The position numbers were made by a program, and so were the translations under genes. This document shows positions 1 through 8,392 of a DNA stretch of 64,000 nt, one piece after another. Numbering within the stretch: position 1 is the stretch's first letter; every line of letters begins with the position of its first letter. The stretch comes from Moritella viscosa. Its GTDB lineage: Bacteria; Pseudomonadota; Gammaproteobacteria; Enterobacterales; Moritellaceae. The notes under the pieces are model-generated. The model was given only the letters and a program-made list of their open reading frames with translations, was not told the origin of the DNA and ran no database searches. The stretch spans positions 2,615,846-2,679,845 of the forward strand of contig LN554852.1 in assembly GCA_000953735.1 (NCBI GenBank). The letters are read 5' to 3'.

Positions 1-1
1 T

Positions 2-280
2 TTCCGTGAAGGTGATGTGATTGAAAACTCAAAAGAAGGTTTCCGTCAGTTATTACTTAACCACTTCCCTGAACCGGATATTTTACTCAATAAAAACAGA
101 ATGGATGAACGTTTAGCGCTTGCTGAACATAATGTATTACCGACATCAGTATTAATGTCTGTTTCTGAAACGTATCTAAATATTGCAGAAAAGATCACTG
201 GCGAAAAGATTATTTTATCTGATAATCCAAAAGCTGAAATTATTGAAATATTACGTAACGATTATAATCTTATCGACTAA
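2..280 (+). CDS. purC: Phosphoribosylaminoimidazole-succinocarboxamide synthase, C-terminal part
   Basis: The reading frame is open from the first bases of the window, so the gene begins outside it; 92 residues are visible. The tail (…[14 protein letters not shown]…LID) and the [13 protein letters not shown] segment resemble the C-terminus of the longer marine gammaproteobacterial PurC proteins. These make SAICAR from CAIR and aspartate in purine synthesis, in the cytoplasm. Identification is from remembered family similarity of a short tail and should be confirmed with the upstream sequence. A terminator-like hairpin follows about 60 bp downstream. Confidence 0.7.
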   Translation, partial: FREGDVIENSKEGFRQLLLNHFPEPDILLNKNRMDERLALAEHNVLPTSVLMSVSETYLNIAEKITGEKIILSDNPKAEIIEILRNDYNLID

Positions 281-339
281 TATTATTCATACAAAAATGT
301 ATAGTATTAAACGAAAAGCAATAATATAACTCATTCTAG

Positions 340-372
340 AGCTGTTCACCAAAAGTGCACGGCTTTTTATTT
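340..372 (+). terminator. Rho-independent terminator after purC
   Basis: AGCTGTTCAC and GTGCACGGCT form a 10-bp stem with one mismatch and one G-T pair around a CAAAA loop, followed by a T-rich tract (TTTTTATTTT). It lies 60 bp past the purC stop. Confidence 0.75.
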
Positions 373-611
373 TCGCATTCCAGTACCATTATCCCCCCGC
401 CCTTTTTAATATCGAAATCTCTGGCATTAACTTTCGAATCCATACTTCATTATTGATTAAATATGATCAACATCTAACATTAGAGTTATTACTCAACATT
501 ATACCAATACCCACTAGTGGGTGCTTACAAGTGAGCGTAGAATGGCCTCAATTAATTTAATTATTGTTGAGGCACACTTCAATCAGCCCCACTCTACATG
601 CAGGTGAAATT
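373..611. other. Upstream region of hypB with palindrome and hairpin
   Basis: No convincing gene is seen here. The region holds a perfect 14-bp palindrome (ACCCACTAGTGGGT, 509-522) and a GCCTCAA/TTGAGGC inverted repeat (545-551 with 567-573) about 40 bp before the hypB start. Either could be an operator or a leader structure. A pair of FNR-like half sites at 453-470 has the wrong spacing, so no FNR site is called. Confidence 0.35.
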
Positions 612-1280
612 ATGGATAGCTTTAAAATTATAGAAATAAAAGAAGGCATTTTTGCCAACAATAGCAAACAAGCAGATTCTTTACGAATTGAATTAAAACA
701 GAAAAATAATTTACTAATAAACTTAATGTCATCTCCGGGATCAGGCAAAACAACAACCTTAGTTGCTACGATTAATAAACTTAAAAGTGAAATTAATATT
801 GGTGTTATGGAAGCAGATATTGATTCAGATGTTGATGCTCAAACGATTGCTAAAACTGGCGTCAAAGTGATCCAGTTACACACTGGTGGAATGTGCCATC
901 TCGATGCAGAAATGACGATGCAAGGGATACAAGAACTCGATGCGGAAGGGCTTGATTTAACGATTCTAGAAAATGTCGGTAATTTAGTTTGCCCTGCCGA
1001 ATTTGACACTGGCGCGGCCAAAAATGTAATGATTCTAAGTGTCCCGGAAGGTGACGATAAACCACTTAAGTACCCTCTCATGTTCTCTATCTGCGACGTA
1101 CTCCTTATTAATAAAATAGATGCTATGGGTTTCTTTGATTTTGACTTAGAAGCGGCAATTGAACGTGTGAAAAAATTAAATCCAAATATTAAAGTATTTC
1201 CAATTTCAGCTAAAACTGGCGACGGTATTGAAGACTGGACTAGCTGGCTTCGCAATGAAGTAAACGATTGGAAAAAATAA
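612..1280 (+). CDS. hypB: HypB-type nickel-insertion GTPase
   Basis: A G3E-family GTPase of 222 residues that, with HypA, delivers nickel to NiFe hydrogenase or other nickel enzymes. Visible motifs: P-loop SSPGSGKTT (about residues 40-48), GGMCHLDAEM and GNLVCPAEFDTG, which carry the Cys/His metal ligands of the G-domain, and NKIDAM for guanine specificity. The N-terminus lacks both the CxxCGC high-affinity nickel motif and a His-rich stretch, so it resembles the short HypB form. The ATG at 612 follows an AGGTGA ribosome site; an upstream in-frame ATG at 564 lies within a hairpin and is less likely. The next gene starts 30 bp later. No hydrogenase structural gene or hypCDEF is in the window, so the client enzyme is unknown. 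Confidence 0.9.
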   Translation: MDSFKIIEIKEGIFANNSKQADSLRIELKQKNNLLINLMSSPGSGKTTTLVATINKLKSEINIGVMEADIDSDVDAQTIAKTGVKVIQLHTGGMCHLDAEMTMQGIQELDAEGLDLTILENVGNLVCPAEFDTGAAKNVMILSVPEGDDKPLKYPLMFSICDVLLINKIDAMGFFDFDLEAAIERVKKLNPNIKVFPISAKTGDGIEDWTSWLRNEVNDWKK

Positions 1281-1310
1281 AAATAATATTTTAGCCTTGG
1301 AGACAATGTG

Positions 1311-4001
1311 ATGGGAAAAGACAAAGTTTTAGATCTTGCCAACAAGATCAGTCGTGTTAAACGTGGTTCAAGAGCAGGTATTACGTTTGACGATCCAGAA
1401 TATAAGATTTATAGCCCTTGGATGTCTGAAGATGTAGCTGAAGTTACTCTTTGCTTAAAATTACGTGAAAAAATGAGCGCATCCGACGTTGCAGCCGCTT
1501 GTGGTCGACCCGTAGAAGAAGTGGCGATACTACTTTGGGAATCTGCAGTTGGTGGGGCTGCATTTATAAATAATGTCGATGGTGTGGACATGTACTGGGT
1601 TGATATCTGGGTACCTGGCCACATGGAAATGGTTGTTAATAATAAGGAACTTATTAAAAAGTATCCAGAACTTGGTGCCGCGTTTGATGCTTTCGGTAAG
1701 AAAAAAGGTCCTTTAGCAGCGGGGAATATTCCCGTTGGATCCGGTCCAATGCGCGTAATTCCAATCGAAACCTCGATTGACGGAGAAACAAGAAATGCCT
1801 CTTATGAAGAAGTGTCTAAATACTTAAATAATAATGACGTATTTTCACTTTCTGATTGCGCATGCCGTACATCTAGAGAAGCGATGAATGAAGGTTGCGG
1901 ACACCTTAAAGAAGATATCTGTATCCAAATGGGTCATGCCGCAGAATATTACATCCGTACAGGTCGCGGACGAGAAATTTCACGTGATGATGCCATCGAA
2001 GTAATCAAAAAAGCTGAAGACAATGGCTTGATGCACAGCATCCCCAATTTAGATGGTTCAGGTAAGACACACGCGATTTGTAATTGCTGTGGTTGCGGTT
2101 GTTTTGCAATGAGACTTGCCGAACAGTGGCAAAATCCAGATATGGTGAGATCTAACTATACGGTGAAAATTGATAAAGAAAAATGTGTTGCTTGTGGTGA
2201 ATGCGTTGAAGTATGCCCTACAAATGCGGTCAAACTTGGCCAGAAACTGTGTTCTCTCAACCCGACTGCAGAAAAAGAACGAGAGCTTCCACACAACACA
2301 GAATGGGGTGAAGATAAATTTAACCCTGATTATCGAGAAAACAAACAAATGGTTGATGAAGGCGGTACTGCACCTTGTAAGGCAGGCTGCCCGGCACACA
2401 TAGGTGTACAAGGTTACATCAAACTCGCATCACAGGGCCAATATACTGAAGCCTTAAAATTGATTAAAATGGAAAATCCATTCCCAGCCGTATGCGGCCG
2501 TATCTGCCCAAAATTCTGTGAAGATGATTGTACACGGTGTGATATTGATGGCGCTGTTGCGGTCGATGATATTAAAAAATTCATAGCACAACAGGATATG
2601 GATGCAGAAAAACGTTATATCCCTGAAAGTAAGAATGATTACGATAAAAAAATTGCGGTTATTGGCGGCGGTCCTGCAGGCCTATCTTGTGCTTATTACC
2701 TTACAATCGAAGGCTACAAGGTCACTGTGTTTGAAAAACAACATGCGTTAGGTGGCATGTTAACGCTGGGGATCCCGTCTTATCGTTTAGAAAAAGACGT
2801 GATCAATGCCGAAATTGATGTGCTAAAAGAAATGGGTGTTGAATTTAAAACAGGTGTAGAGATAGGTAAAGACATCTCACTTGCTGAGTTGAGAAAACAA
2901 GATTACAACGCATTCTACATCGCAATTGGAGCTCAAGCAGGTCGTTCACTTGGTCTTGATGGCGAAAATGCAGAAGGTGTAATTACTGGTGTTGAATTCT
3001 TACGCCACGTTAATCTGGGTGAAAGTACCGACGTTAAAGGCAATGTGATTGTCATCGGTGGTGGTAACGTTGCTATCGACGTCGCCAGAACTGCAACGCG
3101 CGTTGGCGCAGCACAAGTGGATATGTTCTGCCTTGAAAGCCGTGAAAACATGCCAGCTCATGCAGAAGAAGTACAAGAAGCCTTGGATGAAGATATTAAC
3201 GTGAACAACTCTTGGGGTCCAAAGCGTATTGTAACGGAAAACAATTGTGTTGTTGGCGTTGAATTCAGAAAATGTATTTCTGTTTTAGATGAAAACGGTC
3301 GATTTAATCCACGTTATGACGAAAATAACACAAAAATTGTTAATGCAGACCACGTACTACTTTCAGTCGGTCAAGCAATGGATTGGGGCAACATTCTTGA
3401 AAACAGTAATATTGCATTAAATCCAAATCAAACAATTCCTGCGGATGCAACGACCTATCAAACTGACGAACCCGATGTATTTGCTGGCGGTGATGTGGTG
3501 ACAGGTCCCCGCTTTGCAATTGATGCTATCGCACATGGTAAAGAAGGTGCTATTTCCATTCACCGTTACGTTCAAAATGGCCAAAGTTTAGTGCTCGGTC
3601 GAATTAGACGTGATTATCGTGCTTTTGATAAAACAAACCTTAATCTAGACGGATTTGATGCATCACCAAGACAAAGTATTGCCCACGTGGACGGACAGAA
3701 GTCAAAAACAACCTTCCATGACCTACGCGAAACATTCACCGAGGATCAGGTCAAGTTAGAAACAGAGCGTTGCCTTGGTTGTGGTTTGGCAGTAGCAGAT
3801 GAATTTATGTGTGTTGGTTGTGGTGCATGTACCACAAAATGTCGATTTGATGCAATCTCACTTGTTAGAACGAATAATGCCGAAGGTGTTGATCTAAAAG
3901 ATGCCAAGAAAATTATTATTAAACATGCATTAAAACGTAAGGTACGTGTCGCTGTAAACAAACCGGTTAAAAAAATCAAAGCGTTATTCGCAAAGTATTA
4001 A
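1311..4001 (+). CDS. Multi-domain Fe-S / FAD / NAD(P)H oxidoreductase between hypB and hypA
   Basis: A protein of about 896 residues. The N-terminal third resembles COG1145-type ferredoxins of anaerobes: a CxCR…C…C segment (about 183-210), a CNCCGCGC motif (about 256-265), and a 4Fe-4S site CVACGECVEVCP (about 292-303). The middle matches the GltD/NfnB glutamate-synthase small-subunit family: CKAGCP (about 357), CGRICPKFCEDDC (about 396), an FAD dinucleotide fold GGGPAGLSC (about 450), an NAD(P)H fold GGGNVAIDVA (about 581), and AGGDVVTGP (about 725). The C-terminus adds CLGCG and CVGCGACTTKC (about 822-845). It is probably cytoplasmic and passes electrons between NAD(P)H and ferredoxin-like centres. 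An in-frame GTG lies directly before the ATG at 1311; the ATG is better spaced from TTGGAGA. Its exact reaction is unknown. Confidence 0.8.
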   Translation: MGKDKVLDLANKISRVKRGSRAGITFDDPEYKIYSPWMSEDVAEVTLCLKLREKMSASDVAAACGRPVEEVAILLWESAVGGAAFINNVDGVDMYWVDIWVPGHMEMVVNNKELIKKYPELGAAFDAFGKKKGPLAAGNIPVGSGPMRVIPIETSIDGETRNASYEEVSKYLNNNDVFSLSDCACRTSREAMNEGCGHLKEDICIQMGHAAEYYIRTGRGREISRDDAIEVIKKAEDNGLMHSIPNLDGSGKTHAICNCCGCGCFAMRLAEQWQNPDMVRSNYTVKIDKEKCVACGECVEVCPTNAVKLGQKLCSLNPTAEKERELPHNTEWGEDKFNPDYRENKQMVDEGGTAPCKAGCPAHIGVQGYIKLASQGQYTEALKLIKMENPFPAVCGRICPKFCEDDCTRCDIDGAVAVDDIKKFIAQQDMDAEKRYIPESKNDYDKKIAVIGGGPAGLSCAYYLTIEGYKVTVFEKQHALGGMLTLGIPSYRLEKDVINAEIDVLKEMGVEFKTGVEIGKDISLAELRKQDYNAFYIAIGAQAGRSLGLDGENAEGVITGVEFLRHVNLGESTDVKGNVIVIGGGNVAIDVARTATRVGAAQVDMFCLESRENMPAHAEEVQEALDEDINVNNSWGPKRIVTENNCVVGVEFRKCISVLDENGRFNPRYDENNTKIVNADHVLLSVGQAMDWGNILENSNIALNPNQTIPADATTYQTDEPDVFAGGDVVTGPRFAIDAIAHGKEGAISIHRYVQNGQSLVLGRIRRDYRAFDKTNLNLDGFDASPRQSIAHVDGQKSKTTFHDLRETFTEDQVKLETERCLGCGLAVADEFMCVGCGACTTKCRFDAISLVRTNNAEGVDLKDAKKIIIKHALKRKVRVAVNKPVKKIKALFAKY

Positions 4002-4029
4002 AGCAATATAAACAACCTATACGATAGCT

Positions 4030-4061
4030 AATGGCGGTGAGCGTGTAACTAATCCGCCATT
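4030..4061 (+). other. Inverted repeat before hypA
   Basis: AATGGCGG (4030-4037) and CCGCCATT (4054-4061) form an 8-bp stem with a 16-base loop in the 86-bp gap before hypA. There is no T tract, so it is more likely an RNA-stability or translation element than a terminator. Confidence 0.4.
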
Positions 4062-4087
4062 TAAACAAAACTCAAAAGGAGGTTATT

Positions 4088-4429
4088 TTGCATGAATTAG
4101 GCGTTGTCTTTGAGGTTGTAAAAACAGTAAAAAACGCAGTGAAAATCAATGGGCTAACGAAGGTCGATACAATAGTGCTACAAATTGGCGAGCTTTCGTC
4201 AATGATCCCAAAATACGTTGAAGCTTGTTATCCCGCGGCCATCGACGGTACACAGTTTGAAAAAACAAAATTGAAAATAGAAATAATACCAGCTAATGCT
4301 ATTTGCAATGCTTGTAATCATGTTTTTAATATTATTAAAAACCATTCTGAATGTCCGAAATGTGAAAGCAAAGAATGGGGCCTATTAACCGGTAAAGAGT
4401 TTACAATAAAAGAAATTGTTGCTTGCTAA
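4088..4429 (+). CDS. hypA: HypA nickel metallochaperone
   Basis: A 113-residue HypA. It begins M-H-E-L, keeping the His2 that binds nickel in this family, and carries the structural zinc site CNAC…CPKC in its C-terminal half. Known role: HypA hands nickel to HypB and the apo-enzyme during maturation. The start is a TTG at 4088 behind a very strong AAAGGAGGT site; the nearby ATG at 4092 is out of frame and meets a stop at once, so TTG is needed to give the conserved N-terminus. It is last in the hypB-oxidoreductase-hypA run. The gene downstream is convergent. Confidence 0.9.
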   Translation: MHELGVVFEVVKTVKNAVKINGLTKVDTIVLQIGELSSMIPKYVEACYPAAIDGTQFEKTKLKIEIIPANAICNACNHVFNIIKNHSECPKCESKEWGLLTGKEFTIKEIVAC

Positions 4430-4508
4430 AGATGAATCAAGTGTAAATTTAATACGATAACCAGAACTTATGATGCAGACCCTGTTAAATTTAAAGAACT
4501 AAAATCAA

Positions 4509-4540
4509 TAAAAAAAGGCGGTTAGTTCAAACTAACCGCC
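4509..4540 (-). terminator. Terminator of the COG2509 flavoprotein gene
   Basis: A perfect 10-bp stem (GGCGGTTAGT / ACTAACCGCC, 4517-4540) with a 4-base loop. Read on the minus strand it is followed by six T residues. It lies between convergent genes and fits best as the minus-strand terminator; it may also stop hypA transcripts. Confidence 0.85.
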
Positions 4541-4555
4541 TATCACTAACAATAA

Positions 4556-6172
4556 TTAAGCATCTTTCTCAAGCATTGATAATGCCATTGCTTCAGCTAC
4601 TTTGATACCGTCAATCCCAGCAGATAAAATGCCACCAGCATAACCTGCACCTTCACCTGCAGGGTATAAACCTTTCGTGCTAATACTTTGGAAATCACGA
4701 CCACGTTTAATACTTACAGGCGATGATGTACGTGTTTCAACACCCGTTAGTGTTGCGTCTTTCGCAGAGAAACCTTTAATTTTCTTTTCAAAAGCAGGAA
4801 TAGCTTCACGAATAGCTGCAACAGCAAACGGAGGAAGTGTTTTGCTTAAGTCTGTAAATTTAAGACCTGGTTTGTATGAAGGAACCACATCACCAAACTC
4901 ACCTTCGCCACGACCAGTAAGGAAGTCACCTACAGTTTGTCCAGGAGCATCGTAGTTGCTACCACCGATAACGAATGCATTTTTTTCCCACTTACGCTGT
5001 AAGTCTATACCAGCCAATGGGTTACCTGGGTAATCTTCTGGTGTGATGCCAACAACGATAGCGCTGTTAGCATTCATTTCATTTCGTGAATATTGGCTCA
5101 TGCCATTGGTAACAACGTGACCCTCTTCTGACGTTGCAGCAACAACAGTGCCGCCTGGACACATGCAGAAGCTATAAACTGAACGGCCATTCTTACAATG
5201 ATGAACAAGTTTATAATCAGCTGAACCGAGTAATGGGTTACCGGCATTTTTACCAAAACGTGCGTCATCAATGGCTGATTGTTTGTGTTCAATTCGGAAA
5301 CCGATTGAGAAAGGCTTCGCTTCGAGGTAAACACCACGGTTTTGTAACATTTCGAATGTATCACGCGCACTGTGGCCAATCGCCAGAGAAACATGGTTTG
5401 TTTCAATAATTTCACCACCAGCAAGTTCAACGCCTGTAACTTGATCATTTTCAATTAAAATATCATCCACACGTGCACTAAAACGAATTTCACCGCCTAA
5501 CGCAATGATATCTTTTCGCATGCGCTCAATCATAGTAACCAGTTTAAAAGTACCAATATGTGGCTTACTTAAATACATGATCTCTTCAGGCGCACCCGCT
5601 TTAACAAATTCAGTTAAAATCTTACGCGCATGAAATTTAGGATCTTTAACTTGGCTATACAATTTACCGTCTGAAAATGTGCCCGCCCCGCCTTCACCAA
5701 ACTGAACATTTGATTCAGGGTTTAATTCACGCTTACGCCAAAATCCGAATGTATCCTTCGTTCTTTCACGAACTTCTTTGCCACGTTCAAGTACAATTGG
5801 TTTTAATCCCATTTGAGCAAGAATTAATGCAGTAAATAAACCACATGGGCCAAAGCCTATCACAACAGGACGCTGCTCTAGCTCTTCTGTTTTTTCAGCA
5901 ACAAATTTATATTCCATATCAGGAGTAATACGAACATGTTGATCTTTTTCAAACTTAGCCAGAAGCGTTTGCTCATCTACGCTATCAGCCAACGTAATAT
6001 CTAATGTGTACATTAAGATAATCACATCACGTTTACGTGCATCATAACCACGACGAAAAACAGTATATTCAATCAATTGCTCAGGTTGAAGTGACAATCT
6101 CTGTAAAATATATTCATTAATAGCTTGATCATCATGATCTAGCGGAAGTTTTACATCGGTTAAACGTAACAT
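4556..6172 (-). CDS. FAD-dependent dehydrogenase, COG2509 family
   Basis: A 538-residue flavoprotein. An N-terminal domain of about 95 residues precedes the FAD-binding GFGPCGLF motif (about residue 105) and the linked LERGKEV segment. A glycine-rich GEGGAGTFSDGK motif follows (about 160), and the C-terminus carries GEGAGYAGGILSAGIDG, typical of FAD contact in this family. No signal peptide or membrane span is seen, so it should be cytoplasmic. The family is conserved in bacteria but its substrate is not established. It is a single gene with its own terminator, convergent with hypA and divergent from fdxA. Confidence 0.85.
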   Translation of the reverse strand: MLRLTDVKLPLDHDDQAINEYILQRLSLQPEQLIEYTVFRRGYDARKRDVIILMYTLDITLADSVDEQTLLAKFEKDQHVRITPDMEYKFVAEKTEELEQRPVVIGFGPCGLFTALILAQMGLKPIVLERGKEVRERTKDTFGFWRKRELNPESNVQFGEGGAGTFSDGKLYSQVKDPKFHARKILTEFVKAGAPEEIMYLSKPHIGTFKLVTMIERMRKDIIALGGEIRFSARVDDILIENDQVTGVELAGGEIIETNHVSLAIGHSARDTFEMLQNRGVYLEAKPFSIGFRIEHKQSAIDDARFGKNAGNPLLGSADYKLVHHCKNGRSVYSFCMCPGGTVVAATSEEGHVVTNGMSQYSRNEMNANSAIVVGITPEDYPGNPLAGIDLQRKWEKNAFVIGGSNYDAPGQTVGDFLTGRGEGEFGDVVPSYKPGLKFTDLSKTLPPFAVAAIREAIPAFEKKIKGFSAKDATLTGVETRTSSPVSIKRGRDFQSISTKGLYPAGEGAGYAGGILSAGIDGIKVAEAMALSMLEKDA

Positions 6173-6335
6173 AGAAAATTATCCAAATATCAAAGTGCAT
6201 TGCGCTGTTAGAGCACTAGCCAGAAAACTAAAATCTTAGGGCAGGCATTTTACGTTATTATTAAGAAATATGCATTTTATTATTTGAAACTAGGTTGTTT
6301 TTCAAACCTCTTTTACTGTCTTTATAGGATGTTAA

Positions 6336-6363
6336 TTGCTTTTAAGTCGTGCTTACGTATAAT
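6336..6363 (+). promoter_or_regulatory. Sigma-70 promoter of fdxA
   Basis: TTGCTT (6336-6341) and TATAAT (6358-6363) are separated by 16 bp. The -10 is a perfect consensus match and lies about 32 bp before the fdxA start. Confidence 0.6.
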
Positions 6364-6395
6364 GCCAGCACTTTGAAAATTGAGGAACAAGCATC

Positions 6396-6719
6396 ATGGC
6401 TTTTGTCGTAACCGAAAACTGTATTAAATGTAAACATGGTGATTGTGTCCCTGTATGTCCTGCCGATGCCTTTCATGAAGGACCAAACTTTTTAGTCATA
6501 AATCCAATAGCCTGTATTGATTGTGGACTTTGCGTGCCAGAATGTCCTGTTGATGCAATTTTCCAAGAAGATGAAGTACCTGAAGATCAAGAGGTATTTA
6601 TCGAATTAAATGAAGAGCTCTCTGAATTATGGCCTGTAATCACGGATAAATGCGAGCCACCAGCAGATGCTGACGACTGGGATGGAGTCGAAAATAAGCT
6701 GTCCTTACTCGAGCGTTAA
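6396..6719 (+). CDS. fdxA: Ferredoxin FdxA, 7Fe-8S type
   Basis: A 107-residue ferredoxin. It has the early [14 protein letters not shown] motif, whose spacing gives a 3Fe-4S plus 4Fe-4S arrangement in FdxA proteins, and a second [12 protein letters not shown] motif. An acidic C-terminal half of about 50 residues (EDEVPEDQ…) is typical of this family. It is a small cytoplasmic electron carrier; its partners are not shown here, although two flavoproteins lie just upstream. ATG at 6396 follows TTGAGGAACAA. It is monocistronic, with its own promoter. Confidence 0.92.
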   Translation: MAFVVTENCIKCKHGDCVPVCPADAFHEGPNFLVINPIACIDCGLCVPECPVDAIFQEDEVPEDQEVFIELNEELSELWPVITDKCEPPADADDWDGVENKLSLLER

Positions 6720-6933
6720 TAATTGCTATACCCTATCATGTAACCCAAATCCATCTATTCTAGCCTTATTAAAATAGTGTACCCAGTAAATTAGGTATAA
6801 AAGACGAAAAAATCCAGCAAACTGACGTCAAATCACATTTCTCAATCTTAGTCATATAATCAATAGGTTAGGTGTTATTCTTAATGATATATTCAAAAAG
6901 TTAGATATTCTCACTAAAATTAAGGATGATTAA

Positions 6934-7302
6934 ATGGCTGATATTTACAAAAGTGATTCAGGTTACTCAAAAATGGTTGGGGTCTTTGAAACTGCACACT
7001 CTACTAGTTACAGTGGCAAATGGGGAAAAGTATACAAAGATTCAACCGAAGTTGGACAATGCGAAAGTCAATCAACAACAGGTTACAGTGCTAAATGGCA
7101 CAAAATTTATGATGTTTTTGGAGAAGAAATAGGTCGATACGAATGTGCGAGCTCTACTAGCTATAGTGCTAAATGGGGCAAGGTGTATAAAGGTAATGAT
7201 CCACATTTTTTACAAGAAGTCGGTGTAATTAAAAACGCCAAAGATGATGATGAAGCTTTACAAACAGCAGCAGCGGCCTTGTTATTAGGTCTTCTAGATT
7301 GA
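6934..7302 (+). CDS. Small repeat protein of unknown function
   Basis: 122 residues built mainly of three or four degenerate repeats with the pattern (S/T)xYSxKWxK(V/I)Yxxxxxx(E/I)GxxE, starting at about residues 8, 23, 45 and 70. Such regular Tyr/Trp/Gly spacing suggests a small all-beta propeller-like or flower-like fold, possibly related to proteins annotated as beta-flower domains; that is an inference. The tail after the repeats is a charged segment and an Ala/Leu-rich stretch (ALQTAAAALLLGLLD). There is no signal peptide. The start at 6934 follows TAAGGATG. It lies on the plus strand beside the minus-strand accessory genes. Confidence 0.7.
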   Translation: MADIYKSDSGYSKMVGVFETAHSTSYSGKWGKVYKDSTEVGQCESQSTTGYSAKWHKIYDVFGEEIGRYECASSTSYSAKWGKVYKGNDPHFLQEVGVIKNAKDDDEALQTAAAALLLGLLD

Positions 7303-7354
7303 TACTATAATCCTTTTCCTCTTCATAATTTTATGGAGAGGATTCAACTGCTTG

Positions 7355-7768
7355 TTAAGTAAACTTTAGACACTTTTTCAAATAAAATCTCTTATGTCCG
7401 TTTTTATAACCATCAAGCTTACCAAAAATTTCATATCCTAACTTTTCATAAAACTCTTTAGCCTGAAAATCGAAGGTATCAAGTTGAGCGTATTTACAAC
7501 CACGGTGAATAGCCTCTTCTTCGGCCTTTAAAAGTAACTCTCGGGCAATACCTTTACCCCTATGCTCGGAGGACACCCACAAATAATCAATATCAAGCCT
7601 TTCCCAATATGTCTTTGCAGTTAACCCCGCAATTAATACTCCCTGACTATCTCGTTCAAATACAGCCAACTCAATGAAATCATTTGGCATAAACTCTAGG
7701 TTATACTCCCTTACATTCGAACTAATTATACGTATACCTTCTTCTGTTGGATTGTCTGTGATTTTCAA
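7355..7768 (-). CDS. GNAT N-acetyltransferase
   Basis: 137 residues of the GNAT fold. The acetyl-CoA pyrophosphate loop is seen as EHRGKGIARELLL (about residues 67-80), and the C-terminal FYEKLGYEIFGKLDGY is characteristic of the family. Substrate is unknown. The only plausible start is TTG at 7768 behind TAGGGGAAA. The stop lies within ACTTAAC, followed by AAGCAGTT, which looks like the left end of an attC site. This fits a cassette gene, but no complete site follows. Confidence 0.82.
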   Translation of the reverse strand: MKITDNPTEEGIRIISSNVREYNLEFMPNDFIELAVFERDSQGVLIAGLTAKTYWERLDIDYLWVSSEHRGKGIARELLLKAEEEAIHRGCKYAQLDTFDFQAKEFYEKLGYEIFGKLDGYKNGHKRFYLKKCLKFT

Positions 7769-7864
7769 TGGTTTCCCCTAAAGATTAACCGGTTTCTATC
7801 GTGCCTCTAGATAAAAACATTCCGAATATGGTTTGTAATATAGACACAGAAAGAAGACCTATAC

Positions 7865-8344
7865 TTAGCAACCCGACTCGTCAATCTCAACTATATACTT
7901 GGTCATAGTCGTATCTATGTAATAGTAGGCACGGCACGTTCTGCTGTAAGTTCCGTCAGATGCAACCCACATATATTCAGCGTAATCATCCGCCCCACTC
8001 CAAGAACTTGAATTATCCGGGTTTTCCAATTCCCATCTGCCACCCGAAGCAAGAACTAAGCCCCGCATGCTTTTAGGAGAGGGGTAGCCATTAATCATGC
8101 TTATTGTAGTACCGTCTATCACAATGGAATCATTGGGTTGCTTACCATTTACACGCTGCTTGAGATAGGCCATATCTGCAGCAGCATGTAATGCCCCTGT
8201 TAAGCCTTTAAATGAGGCTGTACGTGCTGAATCTGTCAGATTAACGAACTTGGTGAGCGCCACAGATGCCAAAACCCCTAAAATAATAATCACAATAAGC
8301 AACTCGACAAGAGTGAAACCTTTAGAGTCTACGGCTTGAGTCAT
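7865..8344 (-). CDS. Type IV pilin-like protein (MSHA-like), orphan
   Basis: 159 residues. A short hydrophilic leader ends in SKG, followed by FTLVELLIVIIILGVLASVAL, with the conserved Glu5 of the mature protein; cleavage by PilD-type peptidase should fall at G9|F10. Two C-terminal cysteines (SRTC and ESGC) could form the disulfide loop of major or minor pilins. The fold resembles MSHA-type pilins. No pilus assembly gene is adjacent, so it is an orphan in the accessory region and would rely on machinery elsewhere. It may share a transcript with the hydrolase gene upstream (48-bp gap). Confidence 0.85.
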   Translation of the reverse strand: MTQAVDSKGFTLVELLIVIIILGVLASVALTKFVNLTDSARTASFKGLTGALHAAADMAYLKQRVNGKQPNDSIVIDGTTISMINGYPSPKSMRGLVLASGGRWELENPDNSSSWSGADDYAEYMWVASDGTYSRTCRAYYYIDTTMTKYIVEIDESGC

Positions 8345-8392
8345 AAATTTACTCCAATATTCATTAGCGGTTTTGTCCTGTGGCTGCGTTTG

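Noticed and set aside
453-470. TTGAT…ATCAA pair upstream of hypB as an FNR site
   Set aside because: The half sites are 8 bases apart, not 4, and the alternative 4-base spacing (TTAAA-TATG-ATCAA) leaves too many mismatches.
564-611. Earlier start for HypB
   Set aside because: The stretch overlaps a hairpin and lacks a ribosome site, while the ATG at 612 has one and gives the normal HypB start.
7303-7354. Hairpin with CCTCT/AGAGG between the repeat protein and the GNAT gene as a terminator or full attC
   Set aside because: No T tract on either strand and only the left core of an attC is visible.
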